Shown in pieces: positions 43,723 to 52,303 of a DNA stretch of 64,000 bases. Numbering within the stretch: position 1 is the stretch's first letter; each line of letters begins with the position of its first letter. Source of the stretch: Archangium lansingense (GTDB lineage Bacteria; Myxococcota; Myxococcia; Myxococcales; Myxococcaceae). Both the position numbers and the translations under genes were made by a program. The notes beneath the pieces were generated by a model. It saw only the letters and a list, made by a program, of their open reading frames with translations. It searched no databases and was not told the origin of the DNA. The DNA is taken from contig NZ_JAPNKA010000001.1 of NCBI RefSeq assembly GCF_026626635.1, positions 310,001-374,000 on the forward strand. Reading direction: 5' to 3'.

Positions 43723-43786
43723 TCCCCTCTCCCCTCGGGAGAGGGACGGGGTGAGGGTATCCGGTCCTCAGGTTGAGCCCGTGTAT
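43723..43786. repeat. REP-like element copy 5 with linker
   Basis: CCCCTCTCCCCTCGGGAGAG then GGACGGGGTGAGGGTATCCG and linker TCCTCAGGTTGAGCCCG, which leads directly into copy 6. It is the inverse of the pair near 63 kb. Confidence 0.8.
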
Positions 43787-43787
43787 G

Positions 43788-43826
43788 CCCCCTCTCCCTC
43801 TGGGAGAGGGCTGGGGTGAGGGTCTA
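43788..43826. repeat. REP-like element copy 6
   Basis: CCCCCTCTCCCTCTGGGAGA followed by GGGCTGGGGTGAGGGTCTA. It forms a doublet with copy 5 between the sigma-factor and Lgt-like gene ends. Confidence 0.8.
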
Positions 43827-43847
43827 CCCGAGAGACCCGCGACCCCA

Positions 43848-44663
43848 TTACCGCGCCTGTGGCTGAACACTCCCACCCGAGCCAACGGCGGGAGAATCCT
43901 TCTGCGCGGGGGAGTGCCACTTCGCGAGGCCATAGAGGCCGAAGGCGACGAGGGCGAAGCAACCGAACTGAGCGGGTGTCAGGCCGAAGTACCGAGCATC
44001 GACATAGGAGAGGTCGGTGGCGCGGAGGGAGTCGAAGAAGAAGCGGCCGCAGGCGTAGAGGATGGAGAGCAGTGGGAGGAGCCTTCCGCGGAGCATGCCG
44101 GCATTTCGCAGGATGATGAGCAGGCCGGAGATGGCGAAGAGGAAGGCGGCGTCATAGAGGCCGAGGTCGTGGCGGGGCCCCCCGAGGGACGCGGGGAAGT
44201 TGACGGCGAGGAAGAAGTCGGTGCGGACGCCGGGGTGGTCGTGGACGGCGAAGCAGCCGAGGCGGGCGATGGCCCAGCCGGGCGTGACGGCGAGGGCGAA
44301 GGAGTCGGCGTAGTCGCGGAAGCGCAGCTTCTTCAGCTTGAAGAAGACGACGGCGGCGAGGATGCCGCCAATCAGCCCGCCGAAGGAGGACAGGCCATCC
44401 CACACCTTCAGAATCTGGAAGGGGCTCTTGGAGAGCTCCTCGGGGTGGTAGGCGAACAGGTGGAAGAGGTGTCCCACGACGACACCCACGCCCACACCCC
44501 ACGGGGCGTAGTCCTGGAGGGGCGTGGCATCGAGTCCGTCGCGCTCGGCCATTTTGGCCAGCCGGTGGGCGGCGAAGAGGACGCCGAGCGCCACGAAGAT
44601 GCCGAAGGGCTCGAGGGTAATGGGGCCGAGCGGGATGGAAGGCGGTTTGATGTAGGGAATCAA
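43848..44663 (-). CDS. Lgt-like prolipoprotein diacylglyceryl transferase family protein
   Basis: 271 residues with about seven helices. N-terminal signature IPLGPITLEPFGIFVALGV, then GHLFHLFAYHPEE, WDGLSSFGGLIGG and a GWAIARLGCFAVHDHPG segment at the place of the Lgt signature (GRxGNFxNGE). The expected Asn/Glu residues differ, so it is either a diverged paralogue or a fully active myxobacterial form. Lgt transfers diacylglyceryl to the lipobox Cys of prolipoproteins in the inner membrane. TTG start, supported by GGAGAG five bases upstream. Confidence 0.8.
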   Translation of the reverse strand: MIPYIKPPSIPLGPITLEPFGIFVALGVLFAAHRLAKMAERDGLDATPLQDYAPWGVGVGVVVGHLFHLFAYHPEELSKSPFQILKVWDGLSSFGGLIGGILAAVVFFKLKKLRFRDYADSFALAVTPGWAIARLGCFAVHDHPGVRTDFFLAVNFPASLGGPRHDLGLYDAAFLFAISGLLIILRNAGMLRGRLLPLLSILYACGRFFFDSLRATDLSYVDARYFGLTPAQFGCFALVAFGLYGLAKWHSPAQKDSPAVGSGGSVQPQAR

Positions 44664-45089
44664 GAGTCTCTCCGGCGGGGGGACGGCGCACAGCCTGGGC
44701 TCCCCTTACCACCTGGTGGCGAACAAATGTGGGGGGGGAGGCGCTTCCCTGTCCTCACCCCGGGAGCAGGCAGGCGGGCGCAAACTCTCCAGCGGACATT
44801 CCATCCGGCCGCTATTTTCCGACCTGCCACAACCCGTATTACGCTTCCTACCCGTGAATCGTTTCCGGTTTCGTACGTTGTGACAGTCATCCACTGGAAC
44901 GCACGGGGGGCCGATGACGTCCAGAGCGGAGATATCCGCGATTCATGTCAGGGGGGGCCGCTCTATTCGCACTGTGAGCCGACGGTGTGAACAAAGACGG
45001 TGTCCCACCCCGGCTCCGCGAGGGTGGGGCCGGCGTCCCTGTGGCCGTCAGTCGGTCAGTACAGTCGGTATTCTGTAAAGGAGCGCACC
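44664..45089. other. 426-base gap between divergent genes
   Basis: No convincing gene. It holds a hairpin CCCACCC...GGGTGGG (45004-45028) and two 8-base copies of CAGTCGGT (45049-45056 and 45062-45069, 13 bases apart) just before the protease ribosome site. Promoters for both flanking genes should lie here, but I could not assign boxes with confidence. Confidence 0.5.
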
Positions 45090-46511
45090 ATGAAGTCCTA
45101 CCTCCTGGTTCCGAAGGAGTCGATTGAGACCCAAGCCCGTCCGGGTGTGCGGGGCACGGAGCAGGGAGAGCGCGTGCTGCAGCGCACCACCGCCCTTCAG
45201 TTCATGATCAGCGGGCGGGCGCCGGACATGCTTCGCAGCCTTGGTTTGCGCTCCGCCACGCTGCCTGGGCGTCTGCCAGAGGTGAGCAGGCCTCCCACCC
45301 AGGCGAAGAAGAAGACGGCCGCGAAGGGCCGCAGCCGCAAGAACGAAGTCCAGGTGTCGGTGAACAACGACGGCCCGGTGATGGAGCCGGCCACGGCCTC
45401 GGAGGTGGGCACCTACCGCCACATGCCGCTCATCGGCGCGACCATGGCGCACTTCACCTCGGAGCAGGCCGAGCGAGTCGCCAAGGAGGAGCTCGGGCGG
45501 GACTTCGAGTTCATCCCGGACACGGTGCAGCTCACCTTCCCGGGCCCGGTGTCCGCGGGGCAGATGGGCCCGCGCAACCAGGGTCTGTCCTCGCTCGTCA
45601 ACCGCGAGTGGCCCGAGGAGTGCGGCATCAACTCTGCCCACGCCCAGGGGATTAAAGGCGCTGGCGTGATGCTCGGCATCCTCGACACCGGAGTGGACGC
45701 GGACCACCCCGAGCACCAGAACCGCATCATCCAGTTCCGCTACGTCTCGCTCTTCCCCAACTCGCCGCACAACCCGGCGCGCGACGTGCGTGGCTTTGAC
45801 CCGGATGGCCACGGCACCCACGTGGCGGGCATCGCTGCGGGCGAGTTCCACGGCGTGGCGCCGGAGGTGGACCTCTACGTCGCCTCGGTTATCGAGTCCG
45901 AAAGCATACGGACGAGCCTGGGCCGGGTAGCCGCCGGTATGGAATGGCTGCTACACCAGTTCTCACGTCCTGAGAACGCCACCCGTCCGGCGGTGGTGAA
46001 CATGTCCCTGGGGTTCCCCGTGCAGCCGCCTCAAGGTGTCAGTGACATGGAGTACCGGCTGAACATCCGCGCGCTGCAGACGCTGCTGCGTCGGCTGGTG
46101 GACTCCAACGTCCTGCCCATCGTGGCGGCCGGCAATGGAGGCGCAGGGACGGCTGGCTACCCAGCAGCCTTCCCAGAGGCCCTGTCCGTGGGGGCGGTCG
46201 ACTTCTCGCGCCGGGTGGCCAGCTTTTCGGCCAGCGGCGTGGTGAACCAGCGATCTGTTCCTGACCTGATGGGTTACGGCGTGAACGTCTACTCGAGCAC
46301 AGAACGAAGGTGTAACAACCAGGCGTTCTATGAACGAATGAGCGGAACGAGCATGGCTGCCCCTTACGTCGCTGGGCTCGCCGCGCTATATCGCTGCCGT
46401 TCCCCGGACTTGACGGCACTTGAAGTCAGGGATTTGATTCTAGACAATGTGCTGAAACTGCCCAAGACGCCTTCAGGGCGCGCGGGTAGGGGTCTGGCTG
46501 TTTACAAGTGA
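45090..46511 (+). CDS. S8 (subtilisin-like) serine peptidase
   Basis: 473 residues, no signal peptide. The N-terminal ~150 residues include a basic Lys/Arg tract (~72-84) and look like a propeptide-like region. The catalytic triad is complete: Asp199 (GILDTGVDADHPEH), His241 (GHGTHVAG) and Ser420 (GTSMAAPYVAG), with oxyanion Asn348 (AAGNGG). AAAGGAG lies seven bases before the ATG. With no export signal it may act inside the cell or leave by another route. A small gene follows on the same strand and may encode its partner or inhibitor. Confidence 0.92.
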   Translation: MKSYLLVPKESIETQARPGVRGTEQGERVLQRTTALQFMISGRAPDMLRSLGLRSATLPGRLPEVSRPPTQAKKKTAAKGRSRKNEVQVSVNNDGPVMEPATASEVGTYRHMPLIGATMAHFTSEQAERVAKEELGRDFEFIPDTVQLTFPGPVSAGQMGPRNQGLSSLVNREWPEECGINSAHAQGIKGAGVMLGILDTGVDADHPEHQNRIIQFRYVSLFPNSPHNPARDVRGFDPDGHGTHVAGIAAGEFHGVAPEVDLYVASVIESESIRTSLGRVAAGMEWLLHQFSRPENATRPAVVNMSLGFPVQPPQGVSDMEYRLNIRALQTLLRRLVDSNVLPIVAAGNGGAGTAGYPAAFPEALSVGAVDFSRRVASFSASGVVNQRSVPDLMGYGVNVYSSTERRCNNQAFYERMSGTSMAAPYVAGLAALYRCRSPDLTALEVRDLILDNVLKLPKTPSGRAGRGLAVYK

Positions 46512-46566
46512 TGGCGGCTACCAGGGCCGGCGCCAGTCGAGCGCCGGGCCTGCGGGAGGAAGCAGG

Positions 46567-46965
46567 ATGAGCAGGAAGACAGCCACATCGCCGCGCCGGG
46601 CCTCCGGCCATTTTCCCAAGATTTCCGCGGTCACTCCGCTGCCGGGCTCCCGTGTCGAGAGCTCGCAGGGGTGGATCGAGGCCCTGGTCATGCCCCGGGA
46701 GGAGCCCGGAGCTGCCTGGCAGCCGTCCATTTCCCGAGACCGCTCGCACGTGCACAAGAGTGCCATGGAGCAGAGCAAGCAGTTCCGCGACTCGGTGCTG
46801 AACTTCCTGCAGGCCCATCACCTCATGGGCGCTGTCAGGTGGATCAGCGAGCCGGGCTCCACGGAGATGGTGACGCTCTACTGCACGCCCCGCGTGTTGG
46901 AGCAGCTCCAGCGCTCGCCGCAGTTCGATGCCGGCCGCACTGCTGGCCTTGAGATGTACACCTGA
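46567..46965 (+). CDS. small protein downstream of the S8 peptidase
   Basis: 132 residues, not recognised. The N-terminal half is basic and Ser/Pro-rich; the C-terminal ~70 residues form a compact alpha/beta unit (FLQAHHLMGAVRWISEPGST, EMVTLYCTPRVLEQLQRSPQ) whose beta-alpha-beta outline recalls I9 propeptide-type inhibitor folds, but this is only a resemblance. GGGAGGA precedes the ATG. It lies 55 bases after the protease stop, so co-expression is likely. It could be an inhibitor, chaperone or substrate of the protease. Confidence 0.65.
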   Translation: MSRKTATSPRRASGHFPKISAVTPLPGSRVESSQGWIEALVMPREEPGAAWQPSISRDRSHVHKSAMEQSKQFRDSVLNFLQAHHLMGAVRWISEPGSTEMVTLYCTPRVLEQLQRSPQFDAGRTAGLEMYT

Positions 46966-47405
46966 GCCATCCCCTCAGTTGAGACACCTGAGCGGGGCTC
47001 GAGGTTCCCCTCGGCGTCGGGACTCCCGGACTGCGTGCGGTTCGCTCGGCTCCCTCGACTCGCGGGGCTCGCTGCCTGGGATGGCGCGCCCTCGCCTGCC
47101 GTGCTCGACCTTCCGAGCGTCCCGTCTATTCCCGACTGGAAATGATTTACTCACTTGACTTCCAAGCGGCAACCCCCTGAACGCTTGTTGCGGTTGCGTT
47201 TGAGCGAAGAAGTCCCACCTTGCTCCCTTTTTGTTGGCCGCAGGTCCGCCGCCCCCTCTCCCCCTGGGAGAGGGAAGGGGTGAGGGATTGCCTGCCCGCC
47301 TGCCGGGCGCTGCCTTCGTCTCTGTGCCGAGCGCCCCCATACCCTTGAAACGAACGAGCCGGGCGGATGGGTCTGACCCCGTTCCGCGCCGGCCTGTCCA
47401 CTCAC
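46966..47405. other. 440-base gap between convergent genes
   Basis: Contains a REP-like element (copy 7), a short CG-rich stretch with alternating GGGGCTCG/CTCGACTCG, and a self-complementary GGGTCTGACCCC near the SDR end. No gene or terminator with a T-tract was found. Confidence 0.5.
47251..47290. repeat. REP-like element copy 7
   Basis: GCCCCCTCTCCCCCTGGGAG followed by AGGGAAGGGGTGAGGGATTG, lying in the gap between convergent genes. Confidence 0.78.
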
Positions 47406-48152
47406 TTACATGGTGAGGCCGCCGTCCACGTCGATGGTGCGGCCGTTGAAGTAGTCGCACTCGAGGACGAACTTCACCGCCAGCCACAGGTCCTCGGGCA
47501 GGCCGATCCGGCCCACGGGGATGTTGGCCACCAGGGCGTCGCGGGCCTTCTGGTTCATGCCCTGGGTCATCGGCGTCTCCACCATGCCGGGGGCCACGGC
47601 GCCCACGCGGATGCCGAAGGAGGCGAACTCACGCGCCCAGGTGAAGGTGTTGGCGGCCAGCGCGGCCTTGGCGGACACGTAGTTGCTCTGCCCGCGGTTA
47701 CCGTGCCGGGCAATGGAGCTCATGTTCACGATGACGCCGGGCTTCTGATCCGTCTGCACCATCTTCGCCACCACCTCGCGCACCATGAAGGTGGCGCCGG
47801 TGAGGTTGACGCCGATGACAGCGTTCCAGTCCGCGGTGGACAGCTTCTTCACCTCGCCGGTGGTCCTGTCCTTCTTCACCAGAAGGGAGTCACGCAGGAT
47901 GCCGGCGTTGTTGATGAGGCCATTGAGGCCGCCCATGGACTCGTGGGCCCACTGCACGAAGGAGCTGACGTCCTCCTCCTTGGAAACGTCCAGGCGGCGG
48001 CGGTGGATGCCCGCGGGCAGCGCGGCGAGCTTCTCATCGGCCACGTCGCCCACGGCCACCTGCGCGCCCGCCTCATGAAGCCGCGTGGCGAAGTGAGCGC
48101 CCATGCCCTGGGCGCCGCCCGTGACGATGACCTTCAAGTCCTTGAGCTGCAT
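47406..48152 (-). CDS. SDR family oxidoreductase (FabG-like)
   Basis: 248 residues, classical short-chain dehydrogenase: cofactor loop VTGGAQGMGAHFA, LINNAGILRD, catalytic SSIARHGNRGQSNYVSAKAA (Ser, Tyr, Lys) and APGMVETPM. FabG/hydroxyacyl-CoA or hydroxysteroid dehydrogenase type; NAD(P) specificity not resolved. GAGAGGGAA lies before the ATG. Divergent from the TetR gene, sharing a ~105-base regulatory region with a GCAA-TGCG-TTGC dyad, so TetR probably controls both sides (inference). Confidence 0.9.
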   Translation of the reverse strand: MQLKDLKVIVTGGAQGMGAHFATRLHEAGAQVAVGDVADEKLAALPAGIHRRRLDVSKEEDVSSFVQWAHESMGGLNGLINNAGILRDSLLVKKDRTTGEVKKLSTADWNAVIGVNLTGATFMVREVVAKMVQTDQKPGVIVNMSSIARHGNRGQSNYVSAKAALAANTFTWAREFASFGIRVGAVAPGMVETPMTQGMNQKARDALVANIPVGRIGLPEDLWLAVKFVLECDYFNGRTIDVDGGLTM

Positions 48153-48173
48153 GCGTTCCCTCTCGTGGCTGAC

Positions 48174-48185
48174 GCAATGCGTTGC
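48174..48185. promoter_or_regulatory. possible TetR operator
   Basis: Dyad GCAA-TGCG-TTGC in the intergenic region between the divergent SDR and TetR genes. A related ACGCAA recurs near 48243, just before the TetR start. A TTGACA (48218-48223) may be the -35 of the TetR promoter, but its -10 (TTACGC) is poor. Confidence 0.4.
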
Positions 48186-48257
48186 ATATGAGTGCGCCAG
48201 CGGATGAATGACAGTTTTTGACAATACCGCGAGGGGAGTGTTACGCAAGGTTGAAAG

Positions 48258-48947
48258 ATGAATCGGTCTTCAACTTTGCCAGCCGAGCGCCTGCCCGTTC
48301 CAGCGACCCCGCGAGGTCAACGCACACGCCAGCGCTTGCTGCAGGCGGCGGAGACCGTCTTCGGGAACAAAGGCTACGAGCACGCCTCCATCGCGGATAT
48401 TACCCGGGAGGCGGAAGTCGCGCTGGGAACTTTCTACGTTTATTTCCCGGACAAGCAGTCCATCTTCGTCGAGGTGGTGGACGAACTGGGCGCGCGGCTG
48501 CGGCGGATGATTGCCGAGGCGGTGGTGGAGTGCGAGGACCGGATTGAGGTGGAGCGTGAGGGTCTGCGCATCTTCTTCCAGTTCGTGGGCCGTCACCGCA
48601 ACCTGTACCGGATTGTGCGGCAGGCCGAGTTTGTCGATGAGGCGTGCTACCGGCGCTACTACGACCGCTTCGCCGAGGGCTACGTGTCGGGCCTGGAGCG
48701 GGCCATGGCCAAGGGCGAGGTGCGGCGCATGGACGCGGAGGCGCTGGCCTACTGCCTGATGGGCATTGGCGACTTCCTGGGCATGCGCTGGGTGCTGTGG
48801 GACAGGAAGGGCGGCCTGGAGCACGTGTTGGACACCGCGATGGAATTCATCCGCCACGGCATGGACTCGCGTCCGGCTGGAAGTGGCACCGGCAGCAAGA
48901 AGGGGACGCGCAAGGTGCGTGCCCCGCGGAGCAAGACGAACCGATGA
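48258..48947 (+). CDS. TetR/AcrR family regulator
   Basis: 229 residues. N-terminal TetR helix-turn-helix: RLLQAAETVFGNKGYEHASI, ADITREAEVALGTFYVYFP, DKQSIF; then a helical ligand domain, and a basic C-terminal tail (GSKKGTRKVRAPRSKTNR). It is the first gene of a run that continues through KAS-III-like, ligase, lipoprotein and barrel genes, with its stop overlapping the next start (ATGA). Probable local regulator responding to an acyl or lipid ligand (inference from the neighbours). Confidence 0.9.
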   Translation: MNRSSTLPAERLPVPATPRGQRTRQRLLQAAETVFGNKGYEHASIADITREAEVALGTFYVYFPDKQSIFVEVVDELGARLRRMIAEAVVECEDRIEVEREGLRIFFQFVGRHRNLYRIVRQAEFVDEACYRRYYDRFAEGYVSGLERAMAKGEVRRMDAEALAYCLMGIGDFLGMRWVLWDRKGGLEHVLDTAMEFIRHGMDSRPAGSGTGSKKGTRKVRAPRSKTNR

Positions 48948-49939
48948 GATACGCCAACATCCTGGCCACTGGCCGCTATGTCCCCGAGAAGGTCCTCACC
49001 AACGCCGATGTGGAGCGCATCATCGGCGAGCCGGTGGACGAGTGGCTCCAGCAGAACGTGGGCATCAAGCAGCGCCACCTGATGGCAGACAACCAGGTGA
49101 CCTCGGACCTGTGCGTGGAGGCCGCGAAGCAGGCCATGGAGCGCGCGGGCGTGAAGCCCCTGGATTTGGATCTCATCATCATCTCCACGGACACGCCGGA
49201 CTACCTGAGCCCGGCCACGGCCTCGGCGGTGCAGGCGAAGCTGGGCGCGAGCAACGCGGGCACGTTTGACATCAACGCCGCGTGCGCGGGCTGGGTGACG
49301 GCGCTGGACGTGGCGAGCAAGACGATTGCCGCGGACGACAGCTACCAGCGCATCCTGGTGGTGGGTGCGTACGGCATGAGCCGGTACATCAACTGGAAGG
49401 ACAAGAAGACCTGCACGCTCTTCGCGGACGGCGCGGGCGCGGTGGTGCTGGGCGCCAGCGACAAGCCGGGCTTCATGGGCGCGAAGCTGCTGGCGGCCGG
49501 CGAGTACCACGACGCGCTGGGCGTCTACACGGGCGGCACGTACCGGCCGGCCACGGCGCAGACGCTGGAGCTCACCAACGGCAAGCCCTCGGTGCAGTTC
49601 GTGCGCAAGTTCCCCGCCACCTTCAACACCGAGCGCTGGCCCATGCTGCTCAAGCAGCTGCTGGAGCGGGCGAAGCTGACGATGAACGACGTGGACCACT
49701 TCGTCTTCACCCAGCTCAACCTGCGCACCATCGAGTCCACGATGAAGGTGCTGGAGCAGCCCATGTCCAAGACGAACTGGACGATGGACAAGTGGGGCTA
49801 CACCGGCTCGGCCTGCATCCCCATGACGCTGGATGACGCGGTGGTGCAGGGCCGCATCAAGAAGGGCGACCTGGTGGCGTTGTGTGCCAGCGGCGGCGGC
49901 CTCGCGATGGCCTCGGCGCTCTACCGCTGGACGGCCTGA
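48944..49939 (+). CDS. beta-ketoacyl-ACP synthase III-like protein with altered active site
   Basis: 331 residues of the thiolase fold. The nucleophile is present: INAACAGW, Cys114, as in FabH Cys112. The other two triad positions differ: the HQAN motif of FabH is T256-Q-L-N (FVFTQLNLR), and the GNTSA motif is GYTGSA with Tyr286. With only Cys left it is unlikely to run a normal decarboxylative condensation; some KAS-III relatives act as acyl transferases. The start overlaps the TetR stop. It is followed by an acyl ligase, so acyl-CoA or acyl-AMP could be its substrate (inference). Confidence 0.88.
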   Translation: MRYANILATGRYVPEKVLTNADVERIIGEPVDEWLQQNVGIKQRHLMADNQVTSDLCVEAAKQAMERAGVKPLDLDLIIISTDTPDYLSPATASAVQAKLGASNAGTFDINAACAGWVTALDVASKTIAADDSYQRILVVGAYGMSRYINWKDKKTCTLFADGAGAVVLGASDKPGFMGAKLLAAGEYHDALGVYTGGTYRPATAQTLELTNGKPSVQFVRKFPATFNTERWPMLLKQLLERAKLTMNDVDHFVFTQLNLRTIESTMKVLEQPMSKTNWTMDKWGYTGSACIPMTLDDAVVQGRIKKGDLVALCASGGGLAMASALYRWTA

Positions 49940-49972
49940 GCGTAGCCGCAACATCTCTGGAGGGGACAACGC

Positions 49973-51520
49973 ATGTTCATCGGCGACTGGATGAGCCGGG
50001 GGGCCGTGTACTGGCCCGAGCACACCGCGGTGGTGGACGTGGCCAAGGGAGAAGCCGGCCGCTTCACCTACCGGGCGATGAATGCGCGCGCCGAGGCGCT
50101 CGCGGGCTGGCTGCGTGACGTGGTCGGTGTGACCCGGGGCGACCGGGTGGGCCTGGTGGCTCACAACGGCGTGGAGTACCTGGATGTCCTCTTCGCCTGC
50201 GGCAAGCTGGGCGCCATCTTCGTCCCCTTCAACTGGCGCCTGCACGCGCAGGAGCTGACGGAGCTGGTGCGCGACACCGGCCCGCGCGTGCTCTTCTTCA
50301 GCGAGGACTTCCGTGACGGCGTGGCCACCGTGCACCAGCAGGTGGGTGGTGCGCTGAAGCTCGTCCACCTGGAAGGGCAGGGGCTGCCCGCGAGCCGTCC
50401 GTACGCGGAGCCGCTCGCGCACGTGTCCGCCACGAAGGTGACGAACCCCCAGGTGAGCGAGGAGGACATCCTCTGCCTGCTCTTCACCGGCGGCACCACG
50501 GGCAAGAGCAAGGGCGCGCGCCTCAGCTACCGGATGGTGGCGTGGAACACGCTCAACACGCTCATCCACGAGGTGCGCCCCGGGGACGTCACCGTGACGC
50601 ACACGCCCATGTTCCACACGGGCGGACTGCTCGTCTACACGGTGCCGCTGCTCACCTGCGGCGGCACGGTGGTGCTCATGCGCCGCTGGGACGCCGACGA
50701 GATGCTGCGGCTGGTGGAGCGCGAGAAGGTGACACTCTTCTTCGCGGTGCCCACGCAATACCAGCAGATGTATGACTCGCCGCGCTTCCGCTCGGCGGAC
50801 CTCTCCTGCGTGCGCTTCGTGACGAGTGGTGGCGCGCCGCTGCCGGTGCCGCTGCTGCAGTCCTGGCAGGCGGTGCACAAGGTGCCCTTCAAGCAGGGCT
50901 TTGGCATGACGGAGTTCGGCCCGGGCCTCTTCAGCATGGGCCCCGAGTTCGCCGTGTCCAAGGCGGGCTCCATCGGCCGGCCCAACTACTTCATCGACGC
51001 GCGCCTGGTGGACGATGACGGCCGCGACGTGCCCGAGGGCGCCACGGGAGAGCTCCTCCTCAAGGGCCCCTCCATGTGCTCGGGCTACTTCGAGAACGCG
51101 GAGGCCACCGCCGAGGCCATCGACAAGGACGGCTGGCTGCACACGGGAGACCTGGCGCACCGCGACGCGGACGGCTTCTACTTCATCAACGGACGCAAGA
51201 AGGACATGTTCATCTCCGGCGGAGAGAACGTGTACCCGCTCGAGCTGGAGACGGTGCTCTACGAGCACCCCGCCGTGCAGGCCTGCGCGGTGGTGGGCGT
51301 GCCGGACCCCAAATGGGGCGAGGTGGGCCGGGCCTTCGTGGTGCTCAAGCCCGGCGCGCAGGCCACGTCCGAGGCGCTGCTGGAGCACCTGCGCGGCCGG
51401 GTGGCCCGCTACAAGGTTCCCAAGCAGGTGGAGCTGGTGGCGTCCCTTCCGGTGTCCGCGGCGGGGAAGATTCTCAAGCGCGAACTGCGTGAGCGGGCCA
51501 TCGCAGCCGGCGTAGGCTGA
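49973..51520 (+). CDS. AMP-forming acyl-CoA synthetase
   Basis: 515 residues, ANL superfamily: P-loop LFTGGTTGKSKGA, GFGMTE, GWLHTGDLAHRDADGFYF, catalytic Lys in VSAAGKILKRELRE. Similar in layout to medium- or long-chain fatty acyl-CoA ligases. Ribosome site TGGAGGGGAC precedes the ATG, 33 bases after the KAS-III-like gene. A REP-like element follows. The end sequence LRERAIAAG recurs as a short fossil near 55.07 kb. Likely activates a fatty or similar acid for this locus. Confidence 0.92.
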   Translation: MFIGDWMSRGAVYWPEHTAVVDVAKGEAGRFTYRAMNARAEALAGWLRDVVGVTRGDRVGLVAHNGVEYLDVLFACGKLGAIFVPFNWRLHAQELTELVRDTGPRVLFFSEDFRDGVATVHQQVGGALKLVHLEGQGLPASRPYAEPLAHVSATKVTNPQVSEEDILCLLFTGGTTGKSKGARLSYRMVAWNTLNTLIHEVRPGDVTVTHTPMFHTGGLLVYTVPLLTCGGTVVLMRRWDADEMLRLVEREKVTLFFAVPTQYQQMYDSPRFRSADLSCVRFVTSGGAPLPVPLLQSWQAVHKVPFKQGFGMTEFGPGLFSMGPEFAVSKAGSIGRPNYFIDARLVDDDGRDVPEGATGELLLKGPSMCSGYFENAEATAEAIDKDGWLHTGDLAHRDADGFYFINGRKKDMFISGGENVYPLELETVLYEHPAVQACAVVGVPDPKWGEVGRAFVVLKPGAQATSEALLEHLRGRVARYKVPKQVELVASLPVSAAGKILKRELRERAIAAGVG

Positions 51521-51563
51521 GCCCCTCCCCTCTCCCTCTGGGAGAGGGCCAGGGTGAGGGTCA
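51521..51563. repeat. REP-like element copy 8
   Basis: CCCCTCCCCTCTCCCTCTGG followed by GAGAGGGCCAGGGTGAGGGT, inserted between the ligase stop and the lipoprotein gene. Confidence 0.8.
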
Positions 51564-51643
51564 TCCCCGCTGTGTTCCGCGGGGAACTCCCAGACATGTC
51601 GAAGCTGTCGAGCCGGCGCTCGCCGGGAATGAGGAGCCATCAC

Positions 51644-52255
51644 ATGAAGAAGCAACTGCTGTCGGCGGTGATGCTGTGCACCCTGGGCGTGGCGGGTTGC
51701 GATCCGGAGCCCACGGGGCCGGGGCCGGACACCGGGCCCAAGTACAACACGGCGGACAAGATCTCCACGTACCTCGAGGGCAAGACGCTGGTGATGGAGG
51801 GGGCCAACATCCCCAGCCACCCCAATGGCTTCAGCGAGGACATCAACTATGGCGCGGCCACCCAGTGCTACGTGAAGGTGACCATGTCGGTGGCGGGCGG
51901 TAACTACCGCGTCCAGAGCGACATGGGCACGCTGCGCAGCACCTCCACCGCGGGCGTCCAGGAGTGTGACCACGCCGCGAAGTCTGGTGCGACGGACTTC
52001 ACTTCCACGGGCGTCCTCATCGAGAACGTAGCGGAGGATGGGAGCTGTTTCGACGTGACGTACACCTACCCGAGCTTCAAGCAGGTGGGCCGCGGCCAGG
52101 TCAGCCAGGACGGCAAGACGCTGAAGGTGGAGCTGTTCTTCGAGAACCAGGCGACCGGTGCTCGCTGCTCCAATGGTGGCGTGGGTGCCACGGGTGTCAC
52201 TCTCAATGGCGCGGCCTTCACCGGCAACGCCGTGCAGACCTACGCCATCCAGTAA
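51644..52255 (+). CDS. lipoprotein of unknown function
   Basis: 203 residues. The signal ends in GVAGC (Cys19), then a Pro/Gly/Thr linker and a compact beta-rich domain with several cysteines (ATQCYVKVTMSV, VQECDHAAK, DGSCFDVTY, ARCSNGGVG). GAGGAG precedes the ATG. It lies between an acyl ligase and an outer-membrane barrel, on the same strand, so a periplasmic lipid-handling role is possible but unproven. No family recognised. Confidence 0.8.
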   Translation: MKKQLLSAVMLCTLGVAGCDPEPTGPGPDTGPKYNTADKISTYLEGKTLVMEGANIPSHPNGFSEDINYGAATQCYVKVTMSVAGGNYRVQSDMGTLRSTSTAGVQECDHAAKSGATDFTSTGVLIENVAEDGSCFDVTYTYPSFKQVGRGQVSQDGKTLKVELFFENQATGARCSNGGVGATGVTLNGAAFTGNAVQTYAIQ

Positions 52256-52303
52256 GAGCGCCCTGACTGGCGCGCACCCTCTTCCCCCGGAGACGAGACG
52301 CAT

